DNA from: Colwellia chukchiensis
Lineage (GTDB): Bacteria > Pseudomonadota > Gammaproteobacteria > Enterobacterales > Alteromonadaceae
Direction of reading: 5' to 3'
Assembly: GCF_002104455.1 (NCBI RefSeq)
Contig: NZ_NBOC01000023.1
Coordinates: 1 to 47,828, forward strand
DNA: 47,828 nt
The stretch's first letter is position 1. Each line of letters opens with the position of its first letter. Under the pieces are notes generated by a model. It searched no databases. It was not told the origin of the DNA and saw only the letters and a list, made by a program, of their open reading frames with translations. Shown here in pieces: positions 34,634 to 44,065 of this stretch. The position numbers were made by a program, and so were the translations under genes.

Positions 34634-37600
34634 TTAATGAGGTTTGGCGTCGCCGGCTAACTTGCCTGAGTGACGCAGTAAATTGGCGATATCTTCTTTG
34701 ATCAAATACAGCGCAGGGATCAAAAACAGTGTGATCACTGTGGCAAAAACAATACCAAATCCCAAGGAAATCGCCATAGGAATAATAAACTGCGCTTGTA
34801 AGCTTTGCTCAAAATAGAGGGGAAAAATACCAAAAAAGGTCGTTAACGAGGTCAATAATATCGCCCGAAACCTTTGGCAACCGGCAGCACTGACGACATC
34901 GAACATACTGCGCCCTGAGCCTTTCGCTTTATTAATAAAGTCCACCATGATCAAGCTATCGTTTACCACGACTCCCGTTAGCGCAATAAAGCCAAACATC
35001 GACATCATATTAATGGTATGCCCTAACAACCAATGGCCAATAATGGCGCCAATAATGCCAAATGGAATTACTGACATGATCACTAGAGGTTGGCTATATG
35101 ATTTAGTGGGAATGGCGATTAAACCATAAATTAAAAACAATGCACCTATGGCAGCATAGCCAAGCTGAGCCAGAAAATCAGCTTGCTCCTTACTAGCCCC
35201 TTCAACCCCATAGTTAACACTGGGGTAATCGGCTAATATTTCAGGAATGTGCGTTTGATTCATTTCGCTGACCACTTTACGCGATTCAACTTTTTCACTA
35301 TCTATATCAGCGGAAATGGTGATCGAGCGCTGCTTATTAATGCGGGTGATGGTAGAAAATCCTTGTCCTATGGCAATATCAGCCACTTGATAAAATGGCA
35401 CTTGCTCACCACTTGGGGTTCTAATCCACATGTTTTCTAGGTCTGAAACCGATAAACGGCTTGCTTCAGGATAACGTACCATCACTTTTAATTCATCACG
35501 ACCACGCTGAATGCGCTGCGCTTCATCGCCATAAAACGCTTGTCTGACTTGTTTAGCTAAAGCCGCTAAAGTTAAGCCTAGCACTTCGGCTTCGGGCTTA
35601 ATACTTAACTTGATTTCTTGACTGCCACGACTAAATGAATGCCTGACATCATAAACGCCATCATAACGATTCAATTGTGCTTGAATGTCTTCTGCCGCGG
35701 CTTCTAGCTCGTGATCATTTTGCCCTGTCAGCTGAAACTCTATTGCCGCACCACCGCCAGCATTTGTTCCCGCAAAAAAGCGTAACTCTTTCACGCCGGG
35801 TATTTCGCCTATTTCATCTCGCCATAGCTTTTCAATTTGATAGGCATCAAGCTCACGTTGCTCTGGTTTCACTAACTCTAAAATAATGGTTGCTTTGCTA
35901 TTACCATTAGTAAAAACCATTTTGTGCTTAACAAAGCTTAGCCCTTGATAAGGATTGTTTTTTGCGACATTCTTAACCGCTTGCTCAACCTGGGCTATGG
36001 CTTTATTACGCTGCTGCGCGGCACTGCCATCAACCATGGTAATACTACCTTGAATAAAGTCACTGGGAATATTCGGAAACACTTCTAGCTTCACAAAGGC
36101 ACCGGCAATTAAACTTACCGACAAGATTAATAGTGCCACAAAAATCGCCATCGTGTTATAACGTGCACGTAACGCCTTTTCCACCAAGGGCTTGTAGACA
36201 GTTAGAATAAAATTATCTAGCCCTGCTTTAAAACGCATTTGAAAGCGCTCTAAAAAGTTTGCCTTGGCGATATCTAAGGGCACATATTTCATGTGAGCTA
36301 AATGGGCGGGTAATATCCATTTCGACTCAATTAAAGAAAACACTAAGCAGAAACTTACCACTATGGATATTGAGCGGAAAAATGCCGCGAAAGTCGCATC
36401 GATAAACAATAAAGGTGTAAACGCGGCTATGGTGGTTAAAACGCCAAAGGTTGCTGGCATGGCCACTCGTAACGTGCCACGAATAACGCTTTCGCGCGAG
36501 TGACCGCTTTTTTCCACTTCTGCATAAGCACTTTCGCCTATCACTATGGCATCATCGACTACAATACCTAGCACCATAATAAAGGCAAACAAACTCAGCA
36601 TATTAATTGATACCGACCATTCCCCAAGCAAGGGCATCATTAATAAAGCACCAAAAAAGCTGATAGGAATACCCAACATCACCCAAAACGCAATTTTGAT
36701 CCGTAAAAACAAGGCTAAAATGATAAAAACTAAAAACGCCCCTAGCATCATATTACTGATCATCATATCTAAACGTTCGGCAAGGTAATAAGAGCTATCA
36801 CCCCATACCGTTAATTTTGCGCCACTGGGTAGCTGCTGATTTTTTGCTTCGACATATGCTCGCACTTGCGCTGCAATCGCAAGATCATTTTGATCACCGG
36901 TAGATTGCACCATAATGCTAGAGGTATTCTCATCATCAAAAGTGGCAAAGTCTTCACGCTCAACAAAACCATCTTTAATTTCAGCTATATCTGACAGCAC
37001 CAGCCGTGTGCCGTCTGGCGCTGTGCGTAGTGCTAAATCACTAAATTCTTTGCCGGTATAGGCTTGGCCTTGGGTACGCAATAAAATATCACCGGCGCGG
37101 GTTTTAATTGTGCCACCTGGCATATCAATAGAGGCGCTGCGTACCGCTTGTGTAATTTCATCAAAACTTAATTGGTATTGCAGTAGCTTATCTTCACTCA
37201 CTTCAATGGCAATTTCATAATCTCGACTACCGACAATTTCAGCGCTATTAACATTGGGTAGCGCCATGATCTCATCACGAATATTTTGCGCCATCACTTG
37301 CCGAGCGCCACGCGCCATAGGGCCACTAACCGAAAGCCACATCACTTGACCTTTAAATTCTTGTTTGGTGATGATAGGTTTTTCGGCTTGCTCTGGAAAC
37401 GTGGTAATGGCATCGACCTGCATTTGCACTTCATCAAGCTTCTCAGACATTGAATAACCAGACTGCAGCTCAATTGTGACTATACCAACCCCTTCCCGCG
37501 CGGTTGAGGTAATGCGCTTAATGCCTTCAATATCTTCTAGTGACTCTTCAACTTTGAGAATTACCGCTTGTTCCACTTCTTCTGGCGCGGCACCTAAGTG

Positions 37601-37789
37601 CGGTACTAGCACTTGAATGCTATTAGGATTAAATTCAGGAAACATTTTTTTATTAATGCCCTGATAGGAAAAAAAGCCCGCCACTAAGATGAACAACATC
37701 AGTAGATTGGCTGCGACACTGTTATGGGTAAACCAAGCAATAATGCCGGTAAATTTTTCTGTTGGTTGAGGCGTTAACGCGTCACTCAT
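34634..37789 (-). CDS. RND efflux pump, HAE1 type, permease subunit
   Basis: The 1051-residue inner-membrane transporter has TM4 G-I-V-V-D-D-A-I-V-I-G-E-S, with the Asp pair of hydrophobe/amphiphile exporters rather than the metal (HME) pattern of the other two RND pumps in this window. The N-terminus is W-F-T-H-N-S-V-A-A-N-L-L-M. It works with the upstream adaptor, whose stop it overlaps by 4 bases. No outer-membrane factor is encoded nearby, so TolC is probably shared. The substrate is unknown; drugs or lipids are typical. Confidence 0.9.
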   Translation of the reverse strand: MSDALTPQPTEKFTGIIAWFTHNSVAANLLMLFILVAGFFSYQGINKKMFPEFNPNSIQVLVPHLGAAPEEVEQAVILKVEESLEDIEGIKRITSTAREGVGIVTIELQSGYSMSEKLDEVQMQVDAITTFPEQAEKPIITKQEFKGQVMWLSVSGPMARGARQVMAQNIRDEIMALPNVNSAEIVGSRDYEIAIEVSEDKLLQYQLSFDEITQAVRSASIDMPGGTIKTRAGDILLRTQGQAYTGKEFSDLALRTAPDGTRLVLSDIAEIKDGFVEREDFATFDDENTSSIMVQSTGDQNDLAIAAQVRAYVEAKNQQLPSGAKLTVWGDSSYYLAERLDMMISNMMLGAFLVFIILALFLRIKIAFWVMLGIPISFFGALLMMPLLGEWSVSINMLSLFAFIMVLGIVVDDAIVIGESAYAEVEKSGHSRESVIRGTLRVAMPATFGVLTTIAAFTPLLFIDATFAAFFRSISIVVSFCLVFSLIESKWILPAHLAHMKYVPLDIAKANFLERFQMRFKAGLDNFILTVYKPLVEKALRARYNTMAIFVALLILSVSLIAGAFVKLEVFPNIPSDFIQGSITMVDGSAAQQRNKAIAQVEQAVKNVAKNNPYQGLSFVKHKMVFTNGNSKATIILELVKPEQRELDAYQIEKLWRDEIGEIPGVKELRFFAGTNAGGGAAIEFQLTGQNDHELEAAAEDIQAQLNRYDGVYDVRHSFSRGSQEIKLSIKPEAEVLGLTLAALAKQVRQAFYGDEAQRIQRGRDELKVMVRYPEASRLSVSDLENMWIRTPSGEQVPFYQVADIAIGQGFSTITRINKQRSITISADIDSEKVESRKVVSEMNQTHIPEILADYPSVNYGVEGASKEQADFLAQLGYAAIGALFLIYGLIAIPTKSYSQPLVIMSVIPFGIIGAIIGHWLLGHTINMMSMFGFIALTGVVVNDSLIMVDFINKAKGSGRSMFDVVSAAGCQRFRAILLTSLTTFFGIFPLYFEQSLQAQFIIPMAISLGFGIVFATVITLFLIPALYLIKEDIANLLRHSGKLAGDAKPH

Positions 37790-39057
37790 AGTGCATTACC
37801 CTGTGCATTTTCTGCCGCTAGAGAGTTTGGCTCATCCTGCGTTTGGTTGTCTACCAGCTCTCCCACAACCCGCAACGCCATGCCATCGACGGGTGTTTGT
37901 AGTTGTGTTGTCACTAACCTCAGCCCTGGCGCAAATTGGTCATAACTGTAAACATGCTCGGCATCATGTCGTAAAATATTGATTTTTTGTATTTTTAATC
38001 GGTTATTTTCATCAATCAAGTACAGCTGATTAGCACCATGCAAGGCTTCACGAGGGAGCGTAACAATATCGGTTACCTCTTTACCGGTAATTTTGGCTTT
38101 CACAAAAGTACCTATGCGTAATTCTTGCGATTTATTTGCTGAAAAAATACCATACGGATCGTTAATTTCTGCCACCACATAGTGCACTCGGCTGCGGCTG
38201 TCCACTTCCCCTTCATAACGGCTCAAGCTTGCAGGCCAGTGATATTCTTTGCCGCCAATATGGTAATAAATATCGATATTTGATAACGCGGCAGGGGGTT
38301 GATTGATTTTTGGTAAGGTTAAAAACTCAACATCGCGCTGCTTGATCGGCAACCTCACCTCGGCATAATCAACCGCAAATAACGTGGCTAGCACAGAGCC
38401 GGCATTAACATATTGACCAATGTCGACTTGTTGCGCTTTAATTATCGCGTCATAAGGCGCTGTGATATGCGTTCGCGCCAATTTAACCTTGGCGTCAAGC
38501 ACATCAGCCTTCGCGGCATTAACATCGGCTTGTGCTTTTTGTAGTTGCGGTACGCGTATTGCCAATATAGGCGCCTCAGATAACGCTCTACCCGTTAAAC
38601 GCCACTCGTCTTCTGCTTGTTTTTTTCGTGCTTGCTCTTCAACTAACAGCGCTTTTGCCGCCTCTAAACGTGCTTGTGCCTGCAACAGCGCAACTTGATA
38701 ACGACTGTCATTAATTTGCAACAACACCTCGCCTTTACTAAAGAAGCCACCCACTTGAAATTTTTCATTTACTGTATCGATTTGCCCTGCAACCTCTGAA
38801 ACTATCTGGGTTTGTGTGCGTGGTACAAGATTACCTTGGCTGGCAATAGTAAAGCTTAGATTGGCTCGAGCGATCTCTTGCACTTCCACTAAAGGAGGCT
38901 TAATAATGACCGGCTTTTTCGCGGGTTTAGGTGATAAAACTGCAAAAATAATCAAGCCGATAACCGCAGCAACTATAATGGCAATAGGGGTTAAAACATA
39001 ACGTAGTGGGATCATACGTCTTGAGGATTTATTATTATTCTCTACAACAGCACTCAT
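37786..39057 (-). CDS. RND efflux periplasmic adaptor (membrane fusion protein)
   Basis: The 423-residue HlyD/AcrA-family adaptor has an N-terminal TM anchor (L-T-P-I-A-I-I-V-A-A-V-I-G-L). The lipoyl halves (V-S-E-V-A-G-Q-I-D... G-G-F-F-S-K-G-E-V-L-L) flank an alpha-helical hairpin rich in Ala, Gln and Lys. A-R-T-H-I-T-A-P-Y-D-A-I-I marks the second lipoyl half. GAGAG precedes ATG 39057. It is translationally coupled to the permease gene (ATGA). Confidence 0.9.
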   Translation of the reverse strand: MSAVVENNNKSSRRMIPLRYVLTPIAIIVAAVIGLIIFAVLSPKPAKKPVIIKPPLVEVQEIARANLSFTIASQGNLVPRTQTQIVSEVAGQIDTVNEKFQVGGFFSKGEVLLQINDSRYQVALLQAQARLEAAKALLVEEQARKKQAEDEWRLTGRALSEAPILAIRVPQLQKAQADVNAAKADVLDAKVKLARTHITAPYDAIIKAQQVDIGQYVNAGSVLATLFAVDYAEVRLPIKQRDVEFLTLPKINQPPAALSNIDIYYHIGGKEYHWPASLSRYEGEVDSRSRVHYVVAEINDPYGIFSANKSQELRIGTFVKAKITGKEVTDIVTLPREALHGANQLYLIDENNRLKIQKINILRHDAEHVYSYDQFAPGLRLVTTQLQTPVDGMALRVVGELVDNQTQDEPNSLAAENAQGNAL

Positions 39058-39236
39058 GATTGACTCTCGAGTAATCGCTAATGAATTGTCTTTAGCTATG
39101 ACAAATTTTAATGCATTAAGAGTAACTTAGCGTTTGAAGTTAGCCAAGCACTAACTTAGTTACAGCGTTTAGCTGGCACTAGTGATCAGCAAAGATATCA
39201 AAAAATGTCAGCCATATTACTTTTGGCTATCGTCGG

Positions 39237-39617
39237 CTAATGCTTATTAACAAACTTAGCCCATGATAAGAGTAACTCTCGAAAGTCTTCGCGACCACAA
39301 GTTGAGGAGTCTTGCTGATCAAAGTCAATATCATCTTCTAGCAATGCCTCAGGCAGCACTTCAACGCCGTTCATGCTGGCGTTGGTTTGCACCGTCACGT
39401 CACCGCGATTAAAAATAACACTATACTCGCTGCCGGTGATCATAATTTCTGATTGTTTTTCTTGTTCTATATCAGCCAATGCCGTCAGTAACTGAGCTAG
39501 CTTTTCAGCATTTGTGCCCACTTCAACCTCTAACCAAGGACCAATAACCTCATGCTCAAGTGAAAACTTTGCACTTGCCACACCGGTTATGGGGTCATCT
39601 ATAAATTGATATTCCAT
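39237..39617 (-). CDS. yacL: UPF0231 family protein YacL
   Basis: The 126-residue acidic cytosolic protein begins M-E-Y-Q-F-I-D-D-P-I-T-G-V-A, has H-E-V-I-G-P-W in the first third and S-T-C-G-R-E-D-F near the end, matching YacL of E. coli. The function is unknown. In E. coli yacL lies right after acnB; here one gene separates them, so the neighbourhood is partly kept. GAGG precedes the ATG. Confidence 0.88.
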   Translation of the reverse strand: MEYQFIDDPITGVASAKFSLEHEVIGPWLEVEVGTNAEKLAQLLTALADIEQEKQSEIMITGSEYSVIFNRGDVTVQTNASMNGVEVLPEALLEDDIDFDQQDSSTCGREDFRELLLSWAKFVNKH

Positions 39618-39973
39618 AGCTACCTCTTAAAGCGCACACTGCTTGGTGCTAATATTGGGCCTGAAAAGTGATTATATTACGGCCGATTGCGTTAATCATT
39701 ACTGCAAATCTATGCAATGAATTTAAGCACGTCAGAGCTGTTGCTCATCTGTCACCCTGCCCTTTTATTGTAGCAAAATCTCGCGCTTTAACACTTACCT
39801 ATATCAAGTTTACTTTATCTTTTTTACCCCTTGATACAGACATATTGCGCGCATTTTTTCTCGAACAATCACCATGTTGTTGTGTATTTAGGCTTAAATT
39901 TTTGATCATAAACACTAATACAATATCGGCGATAAAAATACGCGAGTATATATAGGTTGTAGCCTAGAGTTGA
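39618..39973. other. Intergenic region between yacL and the TonB-like gene
   Basis: This 356-base divergent spacer should hold promoters for both neighbours. I see AT-rich stretches but no -35/-10 pair I would defend. A 95-codon plus-strand frame (39668-39955) has no ribosome site and an implausible composition, so it is not called. Confidence 0.4.
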
Positions 39974-40759
39974 ATGGAACTTAAGCGAAAATTTGGCATC
40001 TATAGCCCATACCATTACCTAGTTATTACTGATGATATTGTGCCAAACGGACGTTACACTGCGGTTATTTTATCTTTGCTTTTGCATGCGCTAATGCTAG
40101 CGTTTATCTTACTTACAAAGACGAACAAACAGTCAAGCAGCCATGATAGCCCCAAAAAAGTTGCCATTAATAGCTACCTGTATCATGCCCCTAAACGCGC
40201 CGCTGAAAAAGCAAATACTTTTGACATGCAAGCAACACAAAATGCATCACCGCCAGCGCCGACTGAAGCCATAAAGCAAAGTCACGCACTTAGCGCTAAA
40301 GCTGCAGAGATTATCGTACCAACACTTGATATTGAAAAGCAGCCGGTCAGCAAAGCGCAGGCCATCTCTAAGCCCACCACTGAGGTTAACAAACTCAGTG
40401 CTTTTAGCCAGTTGCAGACTTTGCGCCAAACCCTGAAGCAAAATTCAGCCACTAAGCTTAGCCAACCGCCGAAAAACACACTATCGCCATCAATATTTAA
40501 CCCGCATCCAACGCGGGTTCCGCACTCGGTGCCACTAAAAGATGCCATTAAAGCGCGTGAACAAAGCACGAAAAAACTCGGCGCAGGTATCGTGATGAGC
40601 AAAGGCGATAATGGTGTCTGCTCGATAACACAGGATTTAAGCGCTTTTGGGTTAACTGAGGGCTCATCAACGCAGTACTTTAATTGTGGTGAAAGTAAGT
40701 TTGAGAAAAATTTTCGACGTCATATGCAAAACGTTAACGCTAAGCTGACGGAGCAATGA
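39974..40759 (+). CDS. Single-TM protein with TonB/TolA-like architecture, function unknown
   Basis: The 261-residue protein has a cytosolic N-terminus and one TM segment (Y-T-A-V-I-L-S-L-L-L-H-A-L-M-L-A-F-I-L-L, about 28-47). A long Lys/Ala/Pro/Gln/Thr-rich periplasmic linker follows (about 50-200). A small C-terminal domain holds two Cys (G-V-C-S-I-T-Q-D-L... F-N-C-G-E-S-K-F-E), which could form a disulphide. The layout S-L-L-L-H-A followed by a Pro/Lys spacer is that of TonB/TolA proteins, but the C-terminal domain is not clearly either. No ExbB/ExbD genes are nearby. Confidence 0.55.
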   Translation: MELKRKFGIYSPYHYLVITDDIVPNGRYTAVILSLLLHALMLAFILLTKTNKQSSSHDSPKKVAINSYLYHAPKRAAEKANTFDMQATQNASPPAPTEAIKQSHALSAKAAEIIVPTLDIEKQPVSKAQAISKPTTEVNKLSAFSQLQTLRQTLKQNSATKLSQPPKNTLSPSIFNPHPTRVPHSVPLKDAIKAREQSTKKLGAGIVMSKGDNGVCSITQDLSAFGLTEGSSTQYFNCGESKFEKNFRRHMQNVNAKLTEQ

Positions 40760-40908
40760 AAGGGAAGCTTTGATGTTAGAGCTTTAAGTTGGCAGGCAAA
40801 AGAAAAGTGCCATGTGCAAGTGATAGGCTGATAGTTAAGCACAGCCGCCAGCAACGCCCAAATCTGACTTGTTGGGGGTTACTGACGGCCGACATCGTCG
40901 AGGTTACC

Positions 40909-40939
40909 GCTGGATAAATAACGCTGTTAATTATCCAGC
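40909..40939. other. Hairpin downstream of acnB without U-run
   Basis: GCTGGATAA and TTATCCAGC form a perfect 9-bp stem with a 13-base loop, 15 bases beyond the acnB stop. No T-run follows on either strand, so it is more likely an mRNA 3'-end stabiliser than an intrinsic terminator. Confidence 0.45.
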
Positions 40940-40953
40940 TGATAAGCCGACGT

Positions 40954-43545
40954 TTAGGCTTCTACTTGTAAAATCACATTGTCGGCTTTTTTGGTATAAC
41001 TTTCCATTTGATGAAAGTTCAAGTAACGGTAAGTATCGGCAGCAGTAGCGTTAATTTCTGAGGCATACTGCATATACTCGTCAACTGTTGGAATTCTCCC
41101 TAAGATAGCGCCAACACCGGCCAACTCTGCTGATGTTAAAAATACATTAGCCCCATTGCCTAAACGGTTAGGGAAGTTACGCGTTGACGTTGACAATACC
41201 GTCGATTTCTCTTCAACTCGTGCTTGGTTACCCATACATAATGAACAGCCTGGTGTTTCCATGCGGGCACCGGCTTTGCCATATATGCTGTAATAGCCTT
41301 CTGCCGTGAGTTGATCTCTATCCATTTTAGTCGGTGGTGCCACCCATAAACGCGTCGGTAAGGTTTTACCAAATTTTTCAATTAACTTACCCGCAGCGCG
41401 AAAATGACCTATGTTAGTCATACACGAGCCGATAAAAACTTCATCGATTTGGGTATTGGCAACATCAGACAAGAGTTTGGCATCATCAGGGTCGTTAGGA
41501 CAACAAACAATCGGCTCGGTTATTTCCGCTAAGTCGATTTCTAGAATATGCGCGTACTCTGCATCTTTGTCGGCTGACATTAACGACGGGTTCGCTAACC
41601 ATGCTTCCATGGCTTTAATACGACGCGTAATAGTGCGAACATCACCGTAACCTTCACTGATCATCCATTTAAGCATGACAATGTTAGAGTTTAAGTACTC
41701 AGCCACCGACTCTTCTTCAAGTTTAATGGTACAACCTGCGGCAGAACGTTCCGCTGAGGCGTCTGATAATTCAAAGGCTTGCTCAACGGTTAAGCCTTTA
41801 AGGCCTTCAATTTCAAGCACTCGACCGGAAAATTCATTAATTTTGCCTGCTTTTTCAACTGTTAATAAGCCATTTTTAATACCATAGTAAGGAATAGCAT
41901 GTACTAGGTCACGCAATGTGATGCCAGGTTGCATTTCCCCTTTAAAGCGTATCAATACCGACTCGGGCATATCCAATGGCATCACACCGGTGGCCGCCGC
42001 AAAAGCAACCAAGCCTGAGCCCGCAGGGAAAGAGATGCCTAACGGGAAGCGCGTGTGAGAGTCACCACCGGTACCTACGGTATCTGGCAATAACATACGG
42101 TTTAACCACGAATGAATAACACCATCACCTGGGCGTAATGACACCCCGCCACGATTCATCATAAAGTCAGGTAAGGTATGATGTGTCACAACGTCAACAG
42201 GCTTAGGGTATGCCGAGGTATGACAGAATGATTGCATAGTTAAATCTGCTGAAAATCCTAAACAGGCTAAATCTTTCAGCTCGTCACGGGTCATAGGTCC
42301 TGTGGTATCTTGCGAGCCCACTGTGGTCATTTTAGGCTCGCAGTATTGACCAGCACGAACTCCGTCAACACCACAGGCCTTACCAACCATTTTTTGCGCT
42401 AATGTAAAGCCTTTAGTCGATGCTTCTGGCGCAATTGGCGAAGCAAATAGGTCAGTTGCACCTAAACCTAATGCTTCACGGGCACGACCGGTTAAACCAC
42501 GACCTATGATCAATGGAATACGACCGCCGGCTCTTACTTCATCCAATAACACTGGGCTTAATTCGAACTCTGCAATCACTTCTCCTGCAGAATTTTTGAC
42601 CACGCCTTGGTAAGGGTAAATGTCGATAACATCACCCATGTGCATTTTTTGTACGTCTAACTCTATGGGTAAAGCGCCTGAGTCTTCCATAGTGTTATAA
42701 AAAATGGGGGCAATTTTACCGCCTAAACAAACACCACCACTGCGCTTATTAGGAATATAAGGAATGTCATCGCCCATAAACCATAGAACTGAGTTCGTTG
42801 CAGATTTACGAGAAGAGCCGGTACCAACAACATCTCCCACATAAGCTAACGGAATGCCATCGGCTTGGAGTGCTTCAATTTGCTTTATTGGCCCAACCAC
42901 ACCATCTTCGTCTGGGGTGATACCATCACGCTCAATTTTTAACATCGCTTTTGCGTGCAAAGGAATATCAGGGCGCGACCAAGCATCGGGGGCTGGTGAC
43001 AAGTCATCGGTGTTAGTTTCACCTGTCACTTTAAATACTTTTACGGTAATTTTATCGGCAACTTTTTCTCTTGAAGTAAACCACTCGGCATCAGCCCAAG
43101 ATTGCATAACTTGCTTTGCTGCAACATTACCTGCTTCGGCTTTTTCTTGCACATCATGAAAGGCATCAAACATCAATAAAGTGTGCGATAAACCTTGTGC
43201 AGCAGTATCCGCTAAGCTGTCATGATCTAGTAGGTCGATCATAGGCTGAATATTGTAGCCGCCGAGCATGGTACCGAGTAATTTTGTCGCATGCTCAGGC
43301 GTCAAAATAGGTGAGTTAGCTTCACCTTTGGCAATAGCCGCTAAAAAACCCGCTTTCACATAGGCGGCATCATCAACACCCGCTGGAATACGGTTAGTTA
43401 ATAAGTCAATTAAAAACGCTTCTTCACCGGCAGGCGGGGCTTTTACTAACTCTACCAAAGCAGCGGTTTGTTCGGCATCTAATGGTTTAGGCACAATGCC
43501 TTCTGCAGCGCGTTCTTCGACATGTTTACGATATTCTTGAAGCAT
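40954..43545 (-). CDS. acnB: Aconitate hydratase B / 2-methylisocitrate dehydratase
   Basis: The protein has 863 residues from ATG 43545. The start follows AGAGGTG and gives [12 protein letters not shown], which matches E. coli AcnB (865 residues); the frame is open 15 codons further but should not be used. It interconverts citrate and isocitrate in the TCA cycle. The N-terminal HEAT-like domain is followed by the swivel domain ([12 protein letters not shown]) and the catalytic domains ([16 protein letters not shown]). 4Fe-4S cysteines are C708 (G-S-C-M-T-N), C767 and C770 (G-C-S-L-C-M-G-N-Q). Confidence 0.96.
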   Translation of the reverse strand: MLQEYRKHVEERAAEGIVPKPLDAEQTAALVELVKAPPAGEEAFLIDLLTNRIPAGVDDAAYVKAGFLAAIAKGEANSPILTPEHATKLLGTMLGGYNIQPMIDLLDHDSLADTAAQGLSHTLLMFDAFHDVQEKAEAGNVAAKQVMQSWADAEWFTSREKVADKITVKVFKVTGETNTDDLSPAPDAWSRPDIPLHAKAMLKIERDGITPDEDGVVGPIKQIEALQADGIPLAYVGDVVGTGSSRKSATNSVLWFMGDDIPYIPNKRSGGVCLGGKIAPIFYNTMEDSGALPIELDVQKMHMGDVIDIYPYQGVVKNSAGEVIAEFELSPVLLDEVRAGGRIPLIIGRGLTGRAREALGLGATDLFASPIAPEASTKGFTLAQKMVGKACGVDGVRAGQYCEPKMTTVGSQDTTGPMTRDELKDLACLGFSADLTMQSFCHTSAYPKPVDVVTHHTLPDFMMNRGGVSLRPGDGVIHSWLNRMLLPDTVGTGGDSHTRFPLGISFPAGSGLVAFAAATGVMPLDMPESVLIRFKGEMQPGITLRDLVHAIPYYGIKNGLLTVEKAGKINEFSGRVLEIEGLKGLTVEQAFELSDASAERSAAGCTIKLEEESVAEYLNSNIVMLKWMISEGYGDVRTITRRIKAMEAWLANPSLMSADKDAEYAHILEIDLAEITEPIVCCPNDPDDAKLLSDVANTQIDEVFIGSCMTNIGHFRAAGKLIEKFGKTLPTRLWVAPPTKMDRDQLTAEGYYSIYGKAGARMETPGCSLCMGNQARVEEKSTVLSTSTRNFPNRLGNGANVFLTSAELAGVGAILGRIPTVDEYMQYASEINATAADTYRYLNFHQMESYTKKADNVILQVEA

Positions 43546-43629
43546 GGGTTCACCTCTGTGACAAGCGATAGCTAACCTTAATTTTTTCATTTAGCTAACT
43601 AGATTAGCGGCAATTAAGTTTGTTAAGTA

Positions 43630-43676
43630 TCTGAGATTAAATAATTTAAAGTTTTTGATTAAGCGTCTGAGATTAA
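43630..43676. repeat. Two 11-bp direct repeats in the acnB leader
   Basis: TCTGAGATTAA occurs at 43630-43640 and 43666-43676, 36 bases apart. In the sense of the acnB mRNA the units read TTAATCTCAGA and lie downstream of the probable promoter, inside the 5' leader. They could be operators for a repressor or RNA-level elements. Confidence 0.6.
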
Positions 43677-43691
43677 GAAATTTCGGCACAG

Positions 43692-43720
43692 ATTATACGT
43701 TAATAAGTCGATTAATTGAA
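43692..43720 (-). promoter_or_regulatory. Probable promoter of acnB
   Basis: On the minus strand a perfect TATAAT (43697-43692) is preceded, with a 17-base spacer, by the weak -35 TTCAAT (43720-43715). It would give a 5' leader of about 140 bases before ATG 43545. A weak -35 suggests an activator. Confidence 0.55.
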
Positions 43721-43970
43721 CTATCACGATAATCACCATAGTTATCCCTACTATCAATGTAATTGATACTGTTTAAAGATCAACAACATAGTGTAGCAGT
43801 CGCTCGTTTAGACAAGGCAGTAACTTACAACCAACACTGAGCAAAAAAGAGAATGATAACCACGGAGGAGTTTTACGAATACGCCAGGCTAAACTGCCAC
43901 CTGATAATAAATATAACTGAGGTTTCTAACCGGTATAGGCACAGTGAATAGTATTTATGTTAGCAATTGA

Positions 43971-43999
43971 TTCATAGTCATTAAAAATTCAGGTAAAAT
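43971..43999 (+). promoter_or_regulatory. Probable promoter of the acnB paralogue
   Basis: TTCATA (43971-43976), a 17-base spacer and TAAAAT (43994-43999) make a sigma-70-type promoter. It would give a leader of about 60 bases before ATG 44066. The hexamers match consensus at 4 of 6 and 5 of 6 positions. Confidence 0.5.
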
Positions 44000-44065
44000 A
44001 CCCGACAAATTTATCCTAGCTAATGATCATTTATTAGCATCTTGTAGCTAAAAAGAGAGAATCAA

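Larger units (their letters stand above)
43546..44065. other. 520-base divergent spacer between the two acnB-type genes
   Basis: Besides the acnB promoter and repeats and the promoter of the paralogue (listed separately), the middle part (about 43721-43970) shows no coding frame or clear element. A phrase near 43815 (AGACAAGGCAG) resembles part of the palindromic element at 47354, perhaps a decayed piece. Confidence 0.4.

Noticed and set aside
39668-39955. 95-codon plus-strand frame between yacL and the TonB-like gene
   Set aside because: No ribosome site and a composition unlike a real protein (many Leu, Ile, Cys without pattern). It covers the divergent promoter region.
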